The notes beneath the pieces are model-generated. The model saw only the letters and a program-made list of their open reading frames with translations. It ran no database searches and had not been told where the DNA came from. From Methanoculleus sp. SDB (GTDB lineage: Archaea; Halobacteriota; Methanomicrobia; Methanomicrobiales; Methanomicrobiaceae): a stretch of DNA of 45,698 nucleotides. Positions 7,762 to 15,480 of the stretch are shown in pieces (positions within the stretch are counted from its first letter, which is position 1; each line of letters opens with the position of its first letter). Location: assembly GCA_001412355.1 (NCBI GenBank), contig LKUD01000058.1:1-45698 (forward strand), written 5' to 3'. Both the position numbers and the translations under genes were made by a program.

Positions 7762-8364
7762 TTACTCGATGTTCGCATGACGGTCTTTCAGATCCTCGAT
7801 GTCACAGTGGGTAATCTCCATCAGCGCCGAGATCATCGCGTCGGCAAAGACCATGGCGGCAGTCTCGAAGAGCGTGCCGAGGGGCGCAAACGATTTGTGT
7901 TCGCCGGTCATCTGGCGGATTTCGAACTCGGCGGATTCATCCTCCACATCGTCACGCTGATTTTCGATAATCACGACACAGTCCGCAATGCGGCCCATGC
8001 GGGACTCTTTTTTCGAGGTGACGAGGCACAGACGCCCCCCGATCTCCTTTGCCTTTTCCGAGAGTTCCGCAACGGTTTTCGTCTCCCCCGATCCCGAAAA
8101 AGCGACAAGCGTATCTCCTTCTCGCATGGCAGGAGTGATTGTTTCGCCCACGACATAGGACTGCAGCCCGAGGTGCATCAGGCGCATCGCGAACGATTTG
8201 GCAACGAGACCGGAACGGCCGGCTCCCAGCACGTAGATCCGCCGTGCAGCGAGAAGTTCCTTTAAAAACTGTTCAATCTCATCGTCGGAGAGCAGGTCGG
8301 CGGTCGAACGGATTTTCGAGGCCATCAACCGCATCATCTCCTGGACACTGTAACATCCGTTCAT
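7762..8364 (-). CDS. hxlB: 6-phospho-3-hexuloisomerase (SIS domain)
   Basis: 200 residues, the usual PHI size. The SIS fold is shown by YVLGAGRSGLVAKSFAMRLMHLG (46-66) and the sugar-phosphate loop FSGSGETKTV (89-98). In methanogens this enzyme interconverts D-arabino-3-hexulose 6-phosphate and fructose 6-phosphate in the ribulose-monophosphate route that replaces the missing pentose phosphate pathway for making ribose. The partner hexulose-phosphate synthase (hxlA) is not in the window. It is the first gene of the run with the aminotransferase and M42 peptidase. Confidence 0.88.
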   Translation of the reverse strand: MNGCYSVQEMMRLMASKIRSTADLLSDDEIEQFLKELLAARRIYVLGAGRSGLVAKSFAMRLMHLGLQSYVVGETITPAMREGDTLVAFSGSGETKTVAELSEKAKEIGGRLCLVTSKKESRMGRIADCVVIIENQRDDVEDESAEFEIRQMTGEHKSFAPLGTLFETAAMVFADAMISALMEITHCDIEDLKDRHANIE

Positions 8365-8497
8365 ACGTGGCTTAGGATACGAGAAGATACTACTTGAGAA
8401 TATCGTTTGCCGGGCCGGAAAAACACGGGCAAACCGGGGAGACCCTGCGGCTGTCGCTTCCGAAACATATTTTTTGGTCGGGTCTCTATTTTCGCAT

Positions 8498-8632
8498 ATG
8501 CCTGCATGCCGCGACTGCCTGTATTACGAGCCGAAAACCGAAAAGACGGGGATCTGCACCATCAACGGCCCGACGGAAGGGGACCGCGACAGCGGACGCT
8601 GCCCCTCCCGGACGTTCCGCCCGAACAACTGA
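8498..8632 (+). CDS. 44-residue Cys-rich protein resembling glycyl-radical decarboxylase small subunits
   Basis: An ATG at 8498 opens a frame reading MPACRDCLYYEP, then GICTINGP, then a closing RCPSRTFRPNN before TGA at 8630-8632. Four cysteines in a C-x2-C ... C ... C layout, followed by an aromatic, recall the Fe-S-binding small subunits of 4-hydroxyphenylacetate decarboxylase and related tiny proteins. No glycyl-radical enzyme is nearby, so the function is open. The AT-rich element CATATTTTTT at 8465-8474 lies 24-33 bases before the ATG, so the message may be nearly leaderless. The DNA methyltransferase gene follows on the same strand. Confidence 0.62.
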   Translation: MPACRDCLYYEPKTEKTGICTINGPTEGDRDSGRCPSRTFRPNN

Positions 8633-8647
8633 GATCCGGCAGACCGG

Positions 8648-9532
8648 GTGATTCGGGGAGTAAACACTAATACATCCCCGGCGAAAGGATTTATTACCCG
8701 AACCGGGGTGCTTTCCCTGTCCCTGTCTCCGTACTATTCAGCAGACGGCGTACTCTTATACCTCGGGGACTGCACTGCCTGCCTTGCCGGACTGCCGCCC
8801 GCATCCGTCGACCTGATCTTCGCGGATCCGCCGTATAATCTTTCAAACGGCGGCTTCACGTGCCATGCGGGACAGCGGGCGCCCGTCGACAAAGGACCAT
8901 GGGATGTCAGCAGGGGAATTTCCGAGGATTTTGCCTTTCATACAACATGGATTAAAGCGTGCCAACGCGTGCTGAAAGATAACGGGAGCATCTGGATCAG
9001 CGGGACGTACCATTCCGTATATGCCTGCGGATACGCTCTCCAGCAGGCGGGCTATCAGATCTTAAACGACATCTGCTGGTTCAAGCCCAATGCACCCCCG
9101 AACCTGAGCAGGCGGTACTTTACCGCGAGCCACGAAACGCTGATCTGGGCACGGAAAAATCCGCAGGGCAGGCATACCTTTCAGTATGACCTGATGAAGG
9201 ACGGGGACTGGGACTCGGATCCGCTGAAAAAACCCGGGAAGCAGATGCGGTCCGTCTGGAGCATTCCGGCGCCGAAACCCGCGGAAAAACGGTGGGGAAA
9301 ACACCCCACGCAGAAGCCGCTTGCCCTGCTGTCCCGTATTATCGCCGCTTCATCGGAAGAGGGCGACACGGTGCTCGATCCGTTCACCGGCAGTTCGACG
9401 ACAGGGATTGCGGCACGCCTGATGAACCGGCGGTTTATCGGGATCGACACGGATAGCGACTACCTCGACCTCTCGGTGAAGAGGTTCGACGATTTCCGGG
9501 AGACAGGGGTCAAATCCGGGCACAGAAAATAA
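8648..9532 (+). CDS. site-specific DNA methyltransferase, beta-class, orphan
   Basis: Up to 294 residues. The catalytic motif IV (DLIFADPPYN, about 57-64) comes before the SAM-binding motif I (VLDPFTGSSTTGIAA, about 241-255). This is the beta-class order, and DPPY favours N6-adenine over N4-cytosine. The region between (about 110-230, including SRRYFTASHETLIWARK) should hold the target recognition domain. The start is uncertain: GTG 8648 gives the longest form, while GTG 8708 (MLSLSLSPYYSADG) fits the usual short N terminus. No restriction endonuclease is adjacent, so this is a solitary methyltransferase or a host epigenetic enzyme. Recognition sequence unknown. Confidence 0.9.
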   Translation: MIRGVNTNTSPAKGFITRTGVLSLSLSPYYSADGVLLYLGDCTACLAGLPPASVDLIFADPPYNLSNGGFTCHAGQRAPVDKGPWDVSRGISEDFAFHTTWIKACQRVLKDNGSIWISGTYHSVYACGYALQQAGYQILNDICWFKPNAPPNLSRRYFTASHETLIWARKNPQGRHTFQYDLMKDGDWDSDPLKKPGKQMRSVWSIPAPKPAEKRWGKHPTQKPLALLSRIIAASSEEGDTVLDPFTGSSTTGIAARLMNRRFIGIDTDSDYLDLSVKRFDDFRETGVKSGHRK

Positions 9533-9561
9533 AAAAAGCGGGATGATTCTTCCGCAGAAGC

Positions 9562-9867
9562 TCATTTCTTTTGTTTTTCGATCTCCTCTTCGACTTCGCG
9601 GTATCCCTGCTCGTAGAAGGACTCCTCGTCGGGAGCCAGTTCCTTGAGAAGGCGGAGAAATTCTCCGGCATGCACCTTTTCTTCATCCGCGATGTCGCGG
9701 AGCACTTCCTGCGCGAGCACATTATCCGTCGATTCGGCGAGCTGGACGTACATCTGGACGGCTTCAAATTCCGCCGCCACCATGAAGCGAATCGCACGGA
9801 TGAGTTCTTCGTGGGTTACTTTGCGGTCGTGTGCAAGACCTGAAAACGGGTTTCCGAAATCCGGCAT
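9562..9867 (-). CDS. encapsulated-ferritin-like (rubrerythrin-type half) protein
   Basis: 101 residues from an ATG with a strong ribosome site (GGAGGAGAT), which decides this start over the longer open frame. Two helices carry Glu33/Glu35 in AAEFEAVQMY and Glu63-x-x-His66 in DEEKVHAGEF. This is the ferroxidase half-site pattern of encapsulated ferritins, where the di-iron site forms between two subunits. The length also fits. The C terminus is a charged helix ending EEEIEKQKK, and I see no typical encapsulin targeting peptide. No encapsulin shell gene is in the window. Likely role: iron oxidation/storage or peroxide defence. It is divergent from 9978. Confidence 0.8.
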   Translation of the reverse strand: MPDFGNPFSGLAHDRKVTHEELIRAIRFMVAAEFEAVQMYVQLAESTDNVLAQEVLRDIADEEKVHAGEFLRLLKELAPDEESFYEQGYREVEEEIEKQKK

Positions 9868-9911
9868 ATTATCTCCTCCTGTATACTGTATCTTCCTTAT
9901 CGTCCTTTCAC

Positions 9912-9924
9912 AAATATATTTCGA
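9912..9924 (-). promoter_or_regulatory. BRE/TATA promoter of the ferritin-like gene
   Basis: On the minus strand CGAAATATATTTG is a good archaeal BRE/TATA element. Its centre is about 50 bases before the ATG at 9867, leaving a 5' leader of about 20 bases that holds the GGAGGAG ribosome site. It lies in the intergenic region shared with the divergent gene at 9978. Confidence 0.55.
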
Positions 9925-9977
9925 AACCCGGGGGAAGAATGCGATCAATTCTCTTATCCGTTCCCGGGCCAAATCCT

Positions 9978-10403
9978 ATGTCCGGGAACACCATGTCGCA
10001 CGGATCACACGATACGGCGGATGCAACCGCCGCAGAACTCTGCGAATCAATTGGCCTGAAAGCAGGAGATGTCGTCGACATCCGAAAACTCAGGGCCCTT
10101 TGCGAGACGCACGGTATTGATGCCTACCTCTACTGGGAGGAGGATCTTGCACGGGAGGGCGACCTCGAACGCGATATCCGGGACTATGCCGGAATTCCCG
10201 AGGAGAACAGGCCGTTCATCCATATCGAGGGTTTTATACGATTTTTTACGGAAACATATGCCATGTTCCCGAAGAGCACCGACGAACTGTTCGAGGCGAT
10301 TCCCCTGCGGATCACGATTCTGTCGTGCGGCAGGCGGACGTCGGCCGGGAGAAAGGCATACGTTATCGGGCTGATGCCGTTTCTCGATGAAATAGACGTC
10401 TGA
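9978..10403 (+). CDS. hypothetical protein, 141 residues
   Basis: The frame is open further upstream, but the ATG at 9978 (or 9993) is the first that does not run into the ferritin promoter. The product is soluble and acidic, with segments such as LKAGDVVDIRKLRALCETHGIDAYLYWEEDL and RIDYAG-like repeats absent. A DVVDIRKLRALCETHGI stretch looks like a helix-turn start, but no family was recognised. There are no membrane segments or metal motifs. It shares the divergent intergenic region with the ferritin-like gene and converges with trpF, 8 bases apart. Coding status is supported by codon-position composition and length, not by known homology. Confidence 0.6.
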   Translation: MSGNTMSHGSHDTADATAAELCESIGLKAGDVVDIRKLRALCETHGIDAYLYWEEDLAREGDLERDIRDYAGIPEENRPFIHIEGFIRFFTETYAMFPKSTDELFEAIPLRITILSCGRRTSAGRKAYVIGLMPFLDEIDV

Positions 10404-10411
10404 TCCTGTCC

Positions 10412-10999
10412 TCACCTTTCCTGCTGCAGCCTTCCCGCGGCCTTCAGAAAGGCGTCAATCCGGCGGTGGTCCTTGACACCGGGACGGATTTCGACCCCGG
10501 AACAGACGTCGACCGCATACGGCCCGACCGCGGCAATCGCATCGGCAACGTTGTCGGGGGTGAGGCCGCCGGCGAGAATGACCGGGACGCGGGATGTCCG
10601 CACCAGACGGATCGCCGCCACCGGGTCATAGCACTGCCCCCGACCGTGGCTCTCGTCAAGAATCACCGCGTCACAGTCCGCGGGAACCGTGTCATTGCTC
10701 CTGATAACCCGGAGTATCCGGCAGCCGCGGCGGGGTACGGGGAAGGGGTGCGAGATCTGCACGGCATCGGGCCGGAGTGAAAGGATATCGTCAAGATCGG
10801 ACTCGCGCTCTGTATGTGTCACGGCAACGGTCGTCGTCAGGGGCCCGACGGCATCGAAAATCTCTCCGGCATATTCGAGCGGCACCGACCGCACCGATAC
10901 CTCGTCGCTGCAGACGACGACCCCGATCGCATCAGTCCCGGCCGCCTCTGCCGCACGCGCATCGTCGGCACGGGTGATCCCGCAGATTTTAACCCGCAT
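10412..10999 (-). CDS. trpF: phosphoribosylanthranilate isomerase
   Basis: 195 residues. The N terminus MRVKICGITRADDARAA is the TrpF signature with the catalytic Cys6. The body shows the half-barrel repeats: DAVQISHP, DAVILDE with the Gly-rich HGRGQ phosphate loop, VILAGGLTPDNV, and YAVDVCSGVEIRPGVKD with the second catalytic Asp. The protein catalyses the Amadori rearrangement of PRA to CdRP in tryptophan synthesis. The other trp genes are absent here, so trpF is separated from the main operon. The length is close to the family norm of about 200. Confidence 0.95.
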   Translation of the reverse strand: MRVKICGITRADDARAAEAAGTDAIGVVVCSDEVSVRSVPLEYAGEIFDAVGPLTTTVAVTHTERESDLDDILSLRPDAVQISHPFPVPRRGCRILRVIRSNDTVPADCDAVILDESHGRGQCYDPVAAIRLVRTSRVPVILAGGLTPDNVADAIAAVGPYAVDVCSGVEIRPGVKDHRRIDAFLKAAGRLQQER

Positions 11000-11107
11000 G
11001 TGCTCCCTCGCGTGTCCGGTCGTTCATATACTACCTATTCCTCCTCCCGCTACTTGATACCCGTTCCCGTCAAAGAAGCAAAATAGAGGCATGCACCATT
11101 ATCTGGC

Positions 11108-12535
11108 ATGCAGATGCGTTTCGGGGGCGCCTGGATGTCCGGCGCACACAACGAGGTGATTGGTGTTGCCAATCCGGCGACCGGGGAGCTGCTGGACTCT
11201 GTTCCGCTCGGCTGTGCGGAGGATGTCGACGCCGCCGTCGCCGCCGCAGATGAGGCATGGCCCGGCTGGACGGAGATACCGCCCCGCGAACGGGGCAGAC
11301 GGCTGACCGCCGCGGCAGAGAAAATCCGGGAGCAGGCGGACACCCTCGCCCGGCTGTTGACGAGGGAGCAGGGCAAACCGCTTGCCGAGGCGCTGAATGA
11401 GATTTGGGGGGCGGCAAATGTATTTGAGTACTATGCATCCATCGCCGGCACGCTGGCGGGAACGGCGGCGCCGATCCCCGGGTATGGGTATGCAACCGTC
11501 GTCAGACAGCCTCTCGGTATCTGCGCCGCCATCATCCCATGGAACATGCCGGCCCTGATCCTCGCGTGGAAACTGGGGCCCGCCCTGCTCGCCGGCAATG
11601 CGATGGTCGTCAAGCCTTCGCAGACAACTCCCCTCACCGCGCTCTGTCTCGCCGCAATCGTCGAAGATGCCTGCGGGGTACCCGGAGTGGTCAATATCGT
11701 CACCGGCACGGGCAGCGAGGCGGGAGAAGCGCTGGTGGCGCATCCGGGTATCCGGCATGTCTCGTTCACGGGGCAGACCGAAACGGGGAGGCGGGTTGCG
11801 GCACGGGCTTCCGGCGAACTCAAGGGGGTGACGCTCGAACTGGGCGGCAGCGATCCGATGATCGTCTGCAGGGATGCGAATATTGATGCAGCGGTTGCGG
11901 GCGCTCTCCGGGGGCGGTTTTACAATTGCGGCCAGACCTGCACCGCGGTCAAGCGCCTCTATGTGGATGGGCCGGTGTACGATGTTTTTCTCAGGAAACT
12001 GGCGGCCGGGGCCGAAGCCCTGAAGGTGGGAAACGGCATGGATTCCGCGACCACGATGGGACCGATGCACCGTGCGGGCGACCGCGATCGGCTTCTCTCC
12101 CTGATCGAATCCCTGCGGGAGGAGAATCGTGCGCGGGTGCTGACGGGCGGCTCGATTCCGCCCGGGGCAAACCCTGCGGGCCATTTCTTGGAGCCGGCGA
12201 TCCTGATCGATCCGGATCCCGCATCTGCAGTCATGACGGAAGAGATCTTTGGTCCCGTACTTCCCGTCGTCCGTGTCGACGGCATCGATGAGGCGATAGA
12301 ATGCGCGAACGCGAGCCGGTACGGCCTCGGGGCGTCGGTCTGGACCCGGGATCTTGCGACCGCCGCCCATGTCGCCGGACAGGTCCGGTGCGGGGTGTTC
12401 TGGGTCAACCAGCACCTCAGTCTCCCTCCTGACGTGCCCTTCGGCGGCGTGGGTGCGAGCGGTATCGGGCGGGAGAACGGCCCCGATGCTCCCGACCGGT
12501 ACAGGGAGACGAAAACGATCCTTGTCAGGCCATAG
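11108..12535 (+). CDS. NAD(P)-dependent aldehyde dehydrogenase
   Basis: 475 residues, the full ALDH length. The cofactor fold has PWNMPALILAWKLGPALLAGNAMVVKPS and FTGQTETGRRVA. The general base is Glu244 in TLELGGSDP, and the nucleophile Cys278 lies in the CGQTCTAVKR motif. The C-terminal part reads EEIFGPVLPVV and PFGGVGASGIGRENG. It resembles the succinate-semialdehyde/lactaldehyde group, but the substrate is uncertain. In methanogens a lactaldehyde dehydrogenase of this family feeds F420 side-chain synthesis (CofA), which is one possibility here. Exonuclease III starts 9 bases downstream, so the two are cotranscribed. Confidence 0.92.
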   Translation: MQMRFGGAWMSGAHNEVIGVANPATGELLDSVPLGCAEDVDAAVAAADEAWPGWTEIPPRERGRRLTAAAEKIREQADTLARLLTREQGKPLAEALNEIWGAANVFEYYASIAGTLAGTAAPIPGYGYATVVRQPLGICAAIIPWNMPALILAWKLGPALLAGNAMVVKPSQTTPLTALCLAAIVEDACGVPGVVNIVTGTGSEAGEALVAHPGIRHVSFTGQTETGRRVAARASGELKGVTLELGGSDPMIVCRDANIDAAVAGALRGRFYNCGQTCTAVKRLYVDGPVYDVFLRKLAAGAEALKVGNGMDSATTMGPMHRAGDRDRLLSLIESLREENRARVLTGGSIPPGANPAGHFLEPAILIDPDPASAVMTEEIFGPVLPVVRVDGIDEAIECANASRYGLGASVWTRDLATAAHVAGQVRCGVFWVNQHLSLPPDVPFGGVGASGIGRENGPDAPDRYRETKTILVRP

Positions 12536-12544
12536 CGGAGGCCG

Positions 12545-13339
12545 ATGATGACGGAAAACCATGCCTTTTTGCAGATCCTTTCGTGGAATGTCAACGGACT
12601 GCGGGCCGTTGTAAAAAAAGGGTTCGCCGATATACTTGCCCGGATACAGCCCGATATCGTGTGCATCCAGGAGACGAAACTGCAGGAGAACCAGATACCC
12701 GGGGAAATTGCACGGCTTCCCGGATACCGGGCCTACTTCTCATCCGCTGAAAAAAAGGGCTATAGCGGGGTGGCACTCTTCACCCGCCGTGAACCGGAGG
12801 AGGTGTCGTACGGGTTCGGGATCGATCGTTTCGATACCGAAGGGCGGATCCTGATAGCACGATACCCGGGGTTTGATCTCATGAATATCTATTTCCCGAA
12901 CGGCAAGATGTCACGAGAACGACTGGCATATAAGATGGATTTCTACGAAGCCTGCCGGGCCGAGGCGGTCAGGCGTCTCCGGGACGGACGGCACGTCATC
13001 ATCTGCGGGGATGTGAACACGGCGCACACGGAGTTCGATATCGCACGCCCGAAAGAGAATGAAAAACGATCCGGATTTCTTCCGGAGGAGCGGGCATGGA
13101 TCGACAGCCTCCTTGAAAGTGGATTTGTGGATACCTTCCGGATGTTCTCCCCCGAAGGAGGGCAGTATACCTGGTGGGACCTGAAAACACGGGCCCGGGA
13201 ACGCAATGTGGGATGGAGAATCGATTATTTTTTTGTCGATGCATCCTTCTCGTCCCGTGTCCGCGACAGCCGCATCCTCGATACCGTCATGGGATCGGAC
13301 CACTGTCCCATCCTGCTTGAGGTCGGTGAGGAGCCATGA
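12545..13339 (+). CDS. xthA: exodeoxyribonuclease III / AP endonuclease
   Basis: 264 residues with the complete ExoIII pattern: LSWNVNGLRAV at the N terminus, VCIQETKLQ with the metal-binding Glu, YSGVALFTR, GDVNTAHTEFDIARP in the centre, YTWWD, RIDYFFVD, and GSDHCPILLEV at the end. The enzyme cuts DNA 5' to abasic sites and removes 3' blocks in base excision repair. A GGAGG ribosome site lies before the paired ATG codons 12545/12548; the second has better spacing. Its stop overlaps the start of the YwbE-family gene by four bases (ATGA), so translation is probably coupled. Confidence 0.96.
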   Translation: MMTENHAFLQILSWNVNGLRAVVKKGFADILARIQPDIVCIQETKLQENQIPGEIARLPGYRAYFSSAEKKGYSGVALFTRREPEEVSYGFGIDRFDTEGRILIARYPGFDLMNIYFPNGKMSRERLAYKMDFYEACRAEAVRRLRDGRHVIICGDVNTAHTEFDIARPKENEKRSGFLPEERAWIDSLLESGFVDTFRMFSPEGGQYTWWDLKTRARERNVGWRIDYFFVDASFSSRVRDSRILDTVMGSDHCPILLEVGEEP

Positions 13340-13563
13340 CCGTACCTCCTCCCTCCATTGGCGATCCGCGCCGCAGGCAGTCGATACGTCCCGGGATGAC
13401 GGTTGACGTCGTACAGAAAAAAGATCAGCGGAGCGGCGCCACGACCCGCGGCACGGTCGCAGCCATCCTCACCAATTCCCCCTTCCACCCGCACGGCATC
13501 AAGGTCAGGCTCGCCGACGGGACCGTCGGGAGGGTCCGGACACTCTACCCCGGCACGGTGTAG
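13336..13563 (+). CDS. YwbE-family protein (DUF2196)
   Basis: 75 residues. From residue 12 it follows the YwbE pattern: RRQSIRPGMTVDVVQKKDQRSG, TRGTVAAILTNSPFHPHGIKVRLADGTVGRV. It has a small SH3-like beta-barrel look; function in the family is not established. It overlaps the xthA stop by four bases and is the last gene of the ALDH-xthA run. A run of seven T at 13583-13589 follows and may terminate it. Confidence 0.9.
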   Translation: MTVPPPSIGDPRRRQSIRPGMTVDVVQKKDQRSGATTRGTVAAILTNSPFHPHGIKVRLADGTVGRVRTLYPGTV

Positions 13564-13582
13564 GGCGGAGAAGCATCCGACG

Positions 13583-13589
13583 TTTTTTT
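13583..13589 (+). terminator. poly-T terminator after the ALDH-xthA-ywbE run
   Basis: Seven consecutive T, 20 bases after the stop at 13563. Archaeal RNA polymerase ends transcription at such U-runs without needing a hairpin. Confidence 0.45.
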
Positions 13590-13657
13590 AATGCATCCGT
13601 CCAATGCCGTGATACGCAAGACTGCTACACCCGCAGCCGGTGCGGAGGAGATGTGAT

Positions 13658-15442
13658 GTGGACCTGCAGATTGCACTGATGCTGTTCATCCTCGGGGTGA
13701 CGGTGGTTCTCTTCGTCACCGAAGCGTTGCGGGTCGATGTGATTGCACTGCTGGTCATGATCTCACTCGCGTGGCTCGGCCTGGTCTCCCCGGCAACCGC
13801 CTTCTCAGGACTTGCGTCAAATGCCGTCCTGTCGGTGATAGCCGTCATGGTGCTCGGGTACGGGATCGACAGGTCCGGCATTATGAACCGCGTCGCCTGG
13901 AAGATCGTCGAGGTGGCGGGCACCGGCGAAAAACGGCTGACCGCTATTTCTTCGGCTGTTGTCGGGATTGTCTCGGCATTCATGCAGAATATCGGATCGG
14001 CGGCCCTGTTTCTTCCCGCATTGCTGAGGATTTCCCGTAATACCGGAACACCCCCGTCCCGGCTGCTTATGCCGATGGGATTTGCAGCGATTCTCGGCGG
14101 CACGATCACCATGGTCGGGTCCAGTCCGCTCATCCTGCTCAACGATCTGCTCCGGCAGTCCGGGCTTGAGCCGTTCGGTTTTTTTTCCGTAACACCCATC
14201 GGGCTGTGCCTCCTTGCCGCGGGCATCCTGTACTTTCTTGTTCTCGGGCACTCGGTATTGCCTGCGGCAGAATCCTCCGGGGTTGTCCGGCACCCGCAGC
14301 GCGAACTGATCGAGACATGGCAGCTCCCCTCCTATATCCATACCTACACCATTCTGGATGACAGCACCCTCATCGGGCGCACCCGCGAAGAGATTCCGCT
14401 GCAGAACCGGTATCACCTCAGTCTGCTGGCAATCGCGGAAAAAGGAGACATTCTCTATGCACCCTGGCGATTCACTCCCTTCTCCGCCGGGCAGGCGCTT
14501 ATCCTGCTCGGCACTGCGGATGATGCCCGGTCATTTGCCCGTGATTTCGGCTGTGCACAGAAATACGAACCGCAGATACTGCCGGGTGACGAGGACGCCG
14601 CGGGTTTTGCCGAACTCCTGGTCCGCCCCCGGGCGGGGATCACAGGGAAAACGTTCCGGGATCTCACATTCCGGAAAAAATACGGACTGGAACCCCTCGT
14701 CCTGATGAAGGGCGATCGCGAGGAACGGGAAACAATGTCTGATATTCCTCTCACTCCCGGCGACACGATCGTCGTCTACGGGTCGTGGACCCGCATCAGG
14801 GCAATCGGTGCCGACCCGAATTTCGTGCTGGTCACCCCGGTCGAAGGGGATGGTATCCGCCCCTCCAAAGCGACGTTCGCCATCCTCTGTTTCAGCGGCG
14901 GCATACTGCTGACACTGACGGGAGTCCCGATAGCGCTCGGGCTCCTCTCCGGTGCCCTCGCCATGATCCTGCTGGGTGTGCTCTCGATCGACGAGGCGTA
15001 CCGCTCAATCGACTGGCGGACGATCTTTCTCCTCGCAGGCCTCATCCCTCTCGGCGCCGCCATGGACTCCACCGGAACCGCCGCTTTTATGGCGGACTGG
15101 CTGGCAGTCATCACCGGCGGCAGCCCCGCGATCATCGTTCTGCTGGCGGTCGCCCTGCTTACGACGTTTCTCACCCTGTTCATGTCAAACGTGGCGGCGA
15201 CGGTTCTCCTCGTGCCGCTGGTGATCCTCATCGGCGAGGGATCCGGCATCGATCCCCGGGCACTCGCATTGCTGGTGGGGATCTGTGCCTCGAACTCATT
15301 CATGCTCCCCACCCATCAGGTCAACGCTTTTCTCATGTCGCCCGGCGGGTACCATAATTACGATTATTTCCGGGCGGGGGGGCTGATGTCAGTGGTTTTC
15401 ATCGTGGTGGCCGTCGGTCTGATTTATATATTATATCTCTGA
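13658..15442 (+). CDS. SLC13/DASS-type anion transporter with two RCK_C (TrkA-C) domains
   Basis: 594 residues from GTG 13658, chosen because GGAGGAGAT ends 7 bases before it; an in-frame GTG at 13640 overlaps that site. Hydrophobic helices occupy about residues 1-200, and a soluble insert (about 210-390) contains two TrkA-C-like domains (each with a GxTxxxxxL...GD-type core). Further helices follow to the C terminus, including SNVAATVLLVPLVILIGEG and ICASNSFMLPTHQVNAF, the Ser-Asn-Thr type motifs of the DASS fold. The protein likely exports or imports a divalent anion such as sulfate or a dicarboxylate. It leads the operon with sulfur-handling genes. Confidence 0.88.
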   Translation: MDLQIALMLFILGVTVVLFVTEALRVDVIALLVMISLAWLGLVSPATAFSGLASNAVLSVIAVMVLGYGIDRSGIMNRVAWKIVEVAGTGEKRLTAISSAVVGIVSAFMQNIGSAALFLPALLRISRNTGTPPSRLLMPMGFAAILGGTITMVGSSPLILLNDLLRQSGLEPFGFFSVTPIGLCLLAAGILYFLVLGHSVLPAAESSGVVRHPQRELIETWQLPSYIHTYTILDDSTLIGRTREEIPLQNRYHLSLLAIAEKGDILYAPWRFTPFSAGQALILLGTADDARSFARDFGCAQKYEPQILPGDEDAAGFAELLVRPRAGITGKTFRDLTFRKKYGLEPLVLMKGDREERETMSDIPLTPGDTIVVYGSWTRIRAIGADPNFVLVTPVEGDGIRPSKATFAILCFSGGILLTLTGVPIALGLLSGALAMILLGVLSIDEAYRSIDWRTIFLLAGLIPLGAAMDSTGTAAFMADWLAVITGGSPAIIVLLAVALLTTFLTLFMSNVAATVLLVPLVILIGEGSGIDPRALALLVGICASNSFMLPTHQVNAFLMSPGGYHNYDYFRAGGLMSVVFIVVAVGLIYILYL

Positions 15443-15480
15443 ATAGCTAAATGCCTGAAAGGGCGCAACCGGTGGTTACA

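Noticed and set aside
6991-8265. 424-codon plus-strand frame
   Set aside because: Antisense to aminotransferase and hxlB, both with full motifs. Long antisense frames are expected in GC-rich genes.
11099-12562. 487-codon minus-strand frame
   Set aside because: Mirror of the aldehyde dehydrogenase gene, which has the catalytic Cys278 and Glu244.
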